DNA of 11,215 nucleotides from an uncultured Eggerthellaceae bacterium (GTDB lineage: Bacteria > Actinomycetota > Coriobacteriia > Coriobacteriales > Eggerthellaceae), in assembly GCA_946631805.1 (NCBI GenBank), contig CAMPAJ010000031.1:1-11215 (forward strand). The letters run 5' to 3'. The notes beneath the pieces are model-generated. The model made no database searches. It had not been told where the DNA came from and was given only the letters and a program-made list of their open reading frames with translations. Below, in pieces: positions 6,912 through 11,215 of this stretch. Position 1 is the first letter of the stretch, and every line of letters starts with the position of its first letter. The position numbers and the translations under genes are program-made.

Positions 6912-6978
6912 TTCTGGACGCTATTCTGGACATAATCTGGACAATACTGATAAGATGTCCAGAATAATGTCCAGAATA
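6912..6978. repeat. Five-copy TCTGGACA array forming a large palindrome; probable operator cluster
   Basis: TTCTGGAC occurs at 6912-6919, TTCTGGACATA at 6924-6934 and ATCTGGACAAT at 6935-6945 on the + strand. Two inverted copies, TGTCCAGAATA, lie at 6956-6966 and 6968-6978. Spacing is 12, 11, then 12 bases, close to one helical turn, so a protein would bind on one DNA face. The 22 bases at 6922-6943 are the reverse complement of 6956-6978 apart from one mismatch/indel, around a 12-base centre. The array sits directly before the decayed AlbA_2-type regulator gene and probably is its operator. The rest of the spacer from 6820 shows no clear terminator for the STAND gene. Confidence 0.7.
6927..6954 (+). 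promoter_or_regulatory. Possible promoter inside the TCTGGACA array
   Basis: TGGACA (6927-6932, one mismatch to the -35 consensus) and GATAAG (6949-6954, four of six to the -10) are 16 bases apart. The -35 is itself part of a repeat and the -10 lies in the centre of the palindrome, so a protein bound to the array would block it. It would drive the downstream regulator gene. The match is modest. Confidence 0.35.
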
Positions 6979-6979
6979 G

Positions 6980-8472
6980 GGCGCAGCACCCACGAGCGAC
7001 GCGCCTGACAGATGCATCTATGCCGGCGAGGGCGTAAGCGTCGAGTTCAAACGCTGCGGTGCCCAGCCGGGTCAAGACACATTCGAGGCTATCTGCTCGT
7101 TCGCCAACAGGCAGGGTGGTAGCATGCTTTTTGGTGCCAGTGATGACGGTGCCGTGGAGGGCATCCCCGAGGCGTCGGCGCTCGACATCGAGCGGAGCAT
7201 TTCCAACGTTACGAGCAACCCGAACCTGTTCAAGATATCGCGCTGGTCGAGTTCGAGTGGCTGCATGACGCTGAAGGCAGGCTCGTCATACGGGTTTGGG
7301 TTTCCATGGGACCGTCCCCCTACACGTTCAACGGGGTCGTGTACGACCGCGTGGCGGATGCCGACGTGCGCGTGAAAAGCGATGCCCAGATCACCTCGAT
7401 GATGGCCCGCAAGCAGGGCTACTACTCGGAACGAACCGTGTACTCCTGGGTGACCGAGGATGATCTTGAGATGGACCTTCTTGGCGCAGTCCGAGATGTG
7501 CTGCGTGCGAACGACGCCGACCACCCGTGGCTCTCCCTCTCTGACGGCGAGCTCCTCCGCGCCGCCCGTCTCTACGGGCGCGACCAGCTGACGGGGGAGC
7601 GGGGATTCAACCTCGCCGCCGTCGCGTTGCTGGGGAAGGAGGATGCGATCCTCGACGTCATGCCGCTCTATCGGACCGACGCGGTACTCAGACGCGTCGA
7701 GGCCGATCGCTACGACGACCGGCTTGTCTGCAGGAGCAACCTCGTCAGGGCGTACGACGAGCTCGTCGGCTTCTGCGAGAAGTGGCTGCCGGACTCCTTC
7801 GTGCTCGATGGGGGGCAGCGCAAGAGCGCCCGCGACGTCATCGTCCGCGAGCTCGTGTGCAACTGCCTCATCCACCGGGAGTTCGTCAGCCCGCACATCG
7901 CCCGCATCACTATCGATGGAGAGGGCATCCGCACGAGAAACGCGAGCCGCGCGCTCTTCGCCGGCCCCGTGACGCTCGAGAGCCTCGACCCCACACCCAA
8001 GAACCCCATCATCGCTAACTTCTTCACGCAGATGGGTCGTTCCGAGGAGCTGGGGAGTGGGACGAGGAGCCTCTACAAGTTCTCGCGGCTCTACACGGGG
8101 AGGGACCCCGTTCTTGAGGACGGCGATCGGTTTACCGCGTTCGTGCCGGTGCCGCCTGTCATGGCGAGCATGGTGGGGAGCGGGGGCGATCGCGAAGCCG
8201 CGAAGGGGACCGAGAGAAGCGGAGCCGTTGGTGGGTCAAGAAGGAGCCGCACGCGCGCGGAGGTCGAGAGCGCGGTCGATAACCTCATTGCCCGCTACGG
8301 GTCTTTCCCCGCATCGGCCGTTAGCGAGCAGGTCACGAGTGTGGGCGAGAGGACGGTGAGGCGCTATCTTTCCGACATGGTGAAGGAGGGCAAGCTTGTT
8401 TGTGCCCCACGCGGCAGGTCTACGACCTATCGGAGCGGCAACTCGGCCGACAGCCTCGGTGGCGATTGCTGA
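6980..8472 (+). pseudogene. AlbA_2/RecG-C-like ATP-binding transcriptional regulator, frameshifted, no clear start
   Basis: Two frames encode one protein. The first, open from 6980, contains the AlbA_2 domain: EFKRCG (from 7043), ICSFANRQGGSMLFG (to 7135) and DDGAVEGI. It runs on to about 7234. The homologous sequence continues one frame back from about 7234 (DIALVEFEW) through YTFNGVVYDRVADADVRV to TGA at 8470-8472. A single missing base near 7232-7236 explains this. From Met at 7306, RELVCNCLIHREF (181-193) and GSGTRSLYKF (250-259) are the HATPase_c_4 N-box and glycine motif, and 317-377 is a winged helix (ERTVRRYLSDMVKEGKL). The first frame has no ATG, GTG or TTG after its upstream stop at 6977. 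A short frame from ATG 6955 that ends at 7006-7008 could join it through a second indel. Functionally this would be a DNA-binding, possibly self-regulating protein. A shortened product from 7306, lacking AlbA_2, remains possible. Confidence 0.75.
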
Positions 8473-9022
8473 GCGCTATCTTGCTAGAGACGCCTGTTTT
8501 TCCGCGGCATGCGGGTTGCCGTTGGAAAACGCCGTCTGGCAGAGGGGTGTTGAGTTCATTTTGAGTTCAATTCGGACACGCGAAATGCGCTCGACATCGT
8601 TTAATGGTGAGACGACGGTACACCACGCAGACGAGAGAACATGGAAATGCGCGGTTTGATTACCGAGCAGAAGTAAGTGGGTTATAAACAATCCACTGCA
8701 AAAACCTCGCTCACCGATGGCTGTGGGGGCGCAAGGCTGCCGAAGTGAGGTGCATTCGGACTGACGGTAGCAGCGTGCGCTTCTGTGGTCGCGGGAACCG
8801 CCATGGAAAAGGTTAAGCCAATGACCGAAGGTGGCGCGATGAGCGCCAAGGGCGATCTGTGATGGATGCTTGCGCCGGCCTCGTTGGGAAATCCGGCTTC
8901 GCCATGCGACAGTTTGAACACATGAGGCGAGTGATCGTTCGTCGCAAGGCCGACCGATAGGAACCGATCGAACTGTCTGCCGTTCTAGACTTCTTCGTCG
9001 GCGCATCCTATGTGCGTCCGTA
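8473..9022. other. Gene-poor spacer between the decayed regulator and the MarR operon
   Basis: I find no convincing gene in these roughly 550 bases. A T-run at 8497-8501 after a loose GGCG/CGCC pairing (8461-8464 with 8491-8494) is a weak terminator candidate for the upstream gene. TGGCGC/GCGCCA (8832-8837 with 8843-8848) forms a short hairpin. Two opposing stretches look faintly protein-like, 8749-8859 on + and 8682-8921 on -, but neither has a recognisable domain or supported start. The sequence may be decayed coding DNA or contain an unrecognised small RNA. Confidence 0.5.
8550..8570. repeat. Tandem TTGAGTTCA pair with 11-base period
   Basis: TTGAGTTCA occurs at 8550-8558 and again at 8561-8569, separated by TT. 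One-turn spacing of a 9-base word is compatible with a protein-binding direct repeat, but it is isolated and could be chance. Confidence 0.4.
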
Positions 9023-9057
9023 TATAATTACTCAAGATAATTACTATAGATAATTAT
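9023..9057 (+). promoter_or_regulatory. Promoter and probable MarR operator built from 13-base repeats
   Basis: TATAAT at 9023-9028 is a perfect -10; no good -35 is visible at the expected distance. Three units starting at 9024, 9037 and 9050 begin ATAATTA and repeat every 13 bases (ATAATTACTCAAG, ATAATTACTATAG, ATAATTATTTTTT). ATAATTA (9037-9043) and TAATTAT (9051-9057) also form an inverted repeat with a 7-base centre, a layout usual for MarR-family dimers. Autorepression of the MarR-MFS operon is therefore likely. Confidence 0.6.
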
Positions 9058-9080
9058 TTTTTGAGACGGAAGGAACAGAA

Positions 9081-9608
9081 ATGAACGGGCGCTCATTCAA
9101 GATGCTGATGGATACGCTGCGGCGCGCGCGTCGCATCGACGGCATGATGCCGCAGCTGCCGCCTGACCTCACCAACGGGAGGACGCGCGTGCTCGACACG
9201 CTCTATGAGCTGGGCGGCTACGCCAAGGAAGATGCATCGAGGCGCCGCGCCGTGCGCGTGAGCGACATCGCGGACGATATGGGCGCCACGCGTCCCGGCG
9301 TGACGCGCATGGTGTGCGACCTCGAGCGGGATGGTTACCTGCACAAGTCTGCCAGCCCCACGGACGGCCGAGAGGTGTTGGTTGAGCTGACCGAACACGG
9401 TCTCGCTACGCATCGCGTTTGGTACGAGGAGGTCTACGAGTACACCGCCCTGCTTCTTGGCGAGGCGGGCGTGACCGAACATGACATCGAGGTGACGGTT
9501 CGGACTGTCAAGCGGCTGCTTGAGGTTGTAGGGGAGGCCGACCTCACACGCTGGCAGAACGAGCGCTTGGGCCGTAAGGCCGCGGCGTGCGGAAGTGCGG
9601 AGGAGTAG
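9081..9608 (+). CDS. MarR-family transcriptional regulator
   Basis: This 175-residue protein has the MarR winged helix-turn-helix. RVSDIADDMGATRPGVTRMVCDLERDGYL (about 59-87) holds the recognition helix, SPTDGREVLVELTEHG (about 92-107) the beta wing with the hallmark Asp-x-Arg residues Asp95 and Arg97. The flanking N- and C-terminal helices would form the dimer interface. MarR dimers usually repress an adjacent exporter until a small ligand, often the exported toxic compound, releases them. The ATG follows AAGGA (9070-9074) at a 6-base spacing. The stop is 2 bases before the exporter start, so the two genes form one operon, and the AT-rich repeats upstream are the likely operator. The ligand cannot be read from sequence. 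An insertion-like charged stretch (about 49-57, KEDASRRRA) precedes the HTH. Confidence 0.93.
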   Translation: MNGRSFKMLMDTLRRARRIDGMMPQLPPDLTNGRTRVLDTLYELGGYAKEDASRRRAVRVSDIADDMGATRPGVTRMVCDLERDGYLHKSASPTDGREVLVELTEHGLATHRVWYEEVYEYTALLLGEAGVTEHDIEVTVRTVKRLLEVVGEADLTRWQNERLGRKAAACGSAEE

Positions 9609-9610
9609 GA

Positions 9611-11020
9611 GTGGATGATAGCTGGAAGCTGCCGCGGCGCGTCGTCGCGTCCGTGATTGCGGCGGGCATCATGTCCTTTTCGGGCGTGGTGGTCGAGAGC
9701 TCTATGAACGTGACCTTTCCGTCTCTCATGCGGGAGTTCGGCATCGATACCGCGACGGTTCAGTGGATTACCACGGGCTATCTGCTCGTGCTGTCGGTCA
9801 TCATCCCCATGTCTTCGTATCTGCGTCGGCGCTTTACCATGCGCGCGCTATTCGTGGCGGGAGCCTCCTGCTTTCTGGCGGGAACGCTGACGGCGGCGCT
9901 GGCTCCCGCCTTTCCGGTGCTGCTCGCCGGACGCTTGGTGCAGGGCGTGGGCACGGGCGTAGCGCTGCCCCTCATGTTCAACATCATCTTGGAGCAGGTG
10001 CCGCGCAAGAACATGGGGCTTATGATCGGTATCGCCAACTTCATCACCTCGACGGCGCCCGCCATCGGCCCGTCGCTCGGCGGCTTTCTCGTGAGCGTCC
10101 TAAGCTGGCGCGCGGTGTTCTGGGTGCTCGTGCCGCTGGTGGCTGCGTCGTTTGCCCTGGGCGCCGCCTGCATTCGGCAGTCGACGACGTCGGGGCGCCC
10201 GTCGCTCGACGTCTGCGGCCTCATCATGCTCGCTGTCGGGTTTGCCAGCTTCATCTTTGCCGCGAACAGCGCCTCGTCAGCCGGATGGGCGAGCCCGTCT
10301 GTGCTCGGCCTGTTCGTCGTGGCAGCTGCCGCGATCGCGCTGTTCTGCCGGCACTCCCTTGCCACGCCGGGTGCCCTGCTCAATGTGCGCGTGCTGCGCG
10401 ACCCGGTGTTTGCCCTTTCGGTCGCGGGTATCCTCCTCGTGCAGTTCTGCACACTGGGGCTTGCGTTCCTCATCCCCAACTACGCGCAGCTGTCGCTTGG
10501 CATCGATGCGTTTACCGCGGGCTGCCTGCTGGTTCCCGGATGCATCGCGGGTGCCCTTCAGGCGCCGCTTTCGGGCATCGTCTACGATCGCTTTGGCGCA
10601 GGGCTTTCGATTATCGGCGGGTGCGTGGTCACGCTCGCGTCCACAATCCTGTTCTTCGCGTTCGCGCCCACGCTTACCGGGCCGCTCATCGTTCTCTTCT
10701 TCGTGCTCTACTCGTTGGGAAAGGGGGCGAACCTGCCGGGTAACATGACAAACGGCCTGGCGCACCTGCCCATCGAGCATAACCCGGATGGAAACGCGAT
10801 CGTCAACACGGTGCAGCAGCTGGCGGGCGCGATCGGCACGGTGTTCGTCTCCACGATCGTCGCCAGCGCGCAGGCGATTGATCCTGCGCACATGGCCAAC
10901 GCAACGGCCGCGGGCACCCAGCAGGCGTTTCTGCTGGTGGTCGTCTTTGCGGCGGCGGAAGCCGTCTGTGCGGCACTAATCTTCGGCGCTTTCAAGAATC
11001 GTACGCGTTCCGTGCGATAG
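9611..11020 (+). CDS. MFS multidrug exporter, DHA2 (EmrB/QacA-like, 14 TM) family
   Basis: I take the GTG at 9611 as start (469 residues): GGAGG (9599-9603) lies 7 bases upstream and the gene begins 2 bases after the MarR stop. A GTG at 9587 inside the MarR gene is open but lacks a good site. TM1 starts near residue 11 and carries the family's VxxSxxNVTFPSL-type stretch with Glu29 where many members have Asp. QWITTGYLLV (51-60) is TM2. RLVQGVGTG (108-116) is motif B in TM4, and GIANFITSTAPAIGPSLGG (140-158) is antiporter motif C in TM5. WRAVFW (166-171) starts TM6. Further hydrophobic segments to about residue 460 give a 14-helix count. It should export lipophilic or cationic compounds by proton antiport across the cytoplasmic membrane. 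The substrate is unknown. Confidence 0.92.
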   Translation: MDDSWKLPRRVVASVIAAGIMSFSGVVVESSMNVTFPSLMREFGIDTATVQWITTGYLLVLSVIIPMSSYLRRRFTMRALFVAGASCFLAGTLTAALAPAFPVLLAGRLVQGVGTGVALPLMFNIILEQVPRKNMGLMIGIANFITSTAPAIGPSLGGFLVSVLSWRAVFWVLVPLVAASFALGAACIRQSTTSGRPSLDVCGLIMLAVGFASFIFAANSASSAGWASPSVLGLFVVAAAAIALFCRHSLATPGALLNVRVLRDPVFALSVAGILLVQFCTLGLAFLIPNYAQLSLGIDAFTAGCLLVPGCIAGALQAPLSGIVYDRFGAGLSIIGGCVVTLASTILFFAFAPTLTGPLIVLFFVLYSLGKGANLPGNMTNGLAHLPIEHNPDGNAIVNTVQQLAGAIGTVFVSTIVASAQAIDPAHMANATAAGTQQAFLLVVVFAAAEAVCAALIFGAFKNRTRSVR

Positions 11021-11068
11021 GCCGGCTTGCCGCCGGACCCTGGGCCCTCCAAAGCGCCGAGAAGAGCG

Positions 11069-11092
11069 CGGCGGGCGGGAGCGCGCCCGCCG
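11069..11092. terminator. GC-rich hairpin between convergent genes
   Basis: GGCGGGCG (11070-11077) pairs perfectly with CGCCCGCC (11084-11091), extended by a C-G pair at 11069/11092, with a 6-base loop. It lies 48 bases after the exporter stop and 25 bases before the 3' end of the opposing gene, where a shared bidirectional terminator is expected. There is no T-run on either side, so efficient intrinsic termination is uncertain. Confidence 0.55.
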
Positions 11093-11117
11093 TCGTCATG
11101 CGCGCCCCTCGACCCGG

Positions 11118-11215
11118 CTACCCTGCGAAGAGGCTGCCCTGAGACACCCCATAGATCACAACCAGGGCGAAGAGCGCCAGGACGACGCAGCCGACGACGA
11201 GGAACGCCCGCCAGG
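11118..11215 (-). CDS. C-terminal end of a membrane protein, cut by the right edge
   Basis: Reading leftward from the window edge, the frame gives WRAFLVVGCVVLALFALVVI followed by YGVSQGSLFAG and a TAG stop (complement at 11118-11120). This is 31 complete residues with one clear transmembrane helix near the C-terminus. Codon choice is GC-rich and coding-like (runs of GTC, CTG, CTC), and the gene converges on the exporter with a hairpin between them. A short C-terminal membrane anchor is plausible, but the family cannot be identified from this fragment. Confidence 0.6.
   Translation of the reverse strand, partial: WRAFLVVGCVVLALFALVVIYGVSQGSLFAG

Noticed and set aside
6912..6978. CRISPR-like repeat cluster
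   Set aside because: The repeats are 8-11 bases, spaced one helical turn apart and inverted in part. There are no spacers of CRISPR size and no cas genes.
8550..8580. GTTCAATTC resembling a tRNA T-loop
   Set aside because: No T-stem, anticodon arm or acceptor stem can be folded around it.
8803..8859. Short + strand frame beginning MEKVKPM
   Set aside because: Only 19 codons, no ribosome-binding site and no recognised family. The upstream in-frame sequence is interrupted by TGA at 8746.
8682..8921. 79-codon - strand frame in the spacer
   Set aside because: It has some protein-like flavour at its end, but no start signal, domain or partner gene. It opposes the direction of all neighbours.
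9763..10743. Long + strand frame inside the MFS gene
   Set aside because: Arg/His/Ala-rich out-of-frame shadow of a clear 14-helix transporter.

Overview
The window looks like an accessory (mobile/defence-type) stretch of a high-GC bacterial chromosome. The codon bias, gene families and mix of modules suggest an actinobacterium of the Coriobacteriia type (Collinsella/Olsenella-like). This is an inference from style; no rRNA or other phylogenetic marker is present. Every gene reads on the + strand except a fragment at the extreme right end.

Layout: (1) 1-896, the 3' part of a tyrosine recombinase (integrase), cut by the left edge. (2) 897-1050, an AT-richer spacer with three separate inverted-repeat structures. 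The last folds over the start codon of (3) 1051-2319, an AAA_14/DUF4143 ATPase. (4) 2320-2548, a spacer with two hairpins, one shaped like a leftward terminator that has no leftward gene. (5) 2549-3106, a RelB/DinJ antitoxin and YafQ-type toxin pair whose toxin lacks several residues of the E. coli YafQ active site. (6) 3151-6819, a very large STAND-type NTPase (nSTAND3-like) with an N-terminal PD-(D/E)XK-like segment and a long helical C-terminal part. It resembles anti-phage Avs-type proteins and is visibly lower in GC than its neighbours. (7) 6912-6978, five copies of TCTGGACA arranged as a large palindrome. (8) 6980-8472, an AlbA_2/RecG-C-like ATP-binding regulator that is frameshifted and lacks a clear start. 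(9) 8473-9022, about 550 bases with no convincing gene. (10) 9023-11020, a MarR regulator and a 14-TM DHA2-family MFS exporter in one operon behind a repeat-rich promoter. (11) A GC hairpin, then the C-terminal end of a membrane protein on the - strand.

How it may work together: the integrase, toxin-antitoxin pair, STAND NTPase, DUF4143 ATPase and decayed AlbA_2 gene form a typical integrated defence/addiction neighbourhood. The toxin-antitoxin pair and the STAND gene lie 44 bases apart with no visible terminator between them and may be one transcript. The MarR-MFS pair looks like a self-contained, autoregulated efflux operon that may belong to the host chromosome. The most interesting candidates are the TA-STAND unit, the start-codon hairpin of the ATPase, and the TCTGGACA array.
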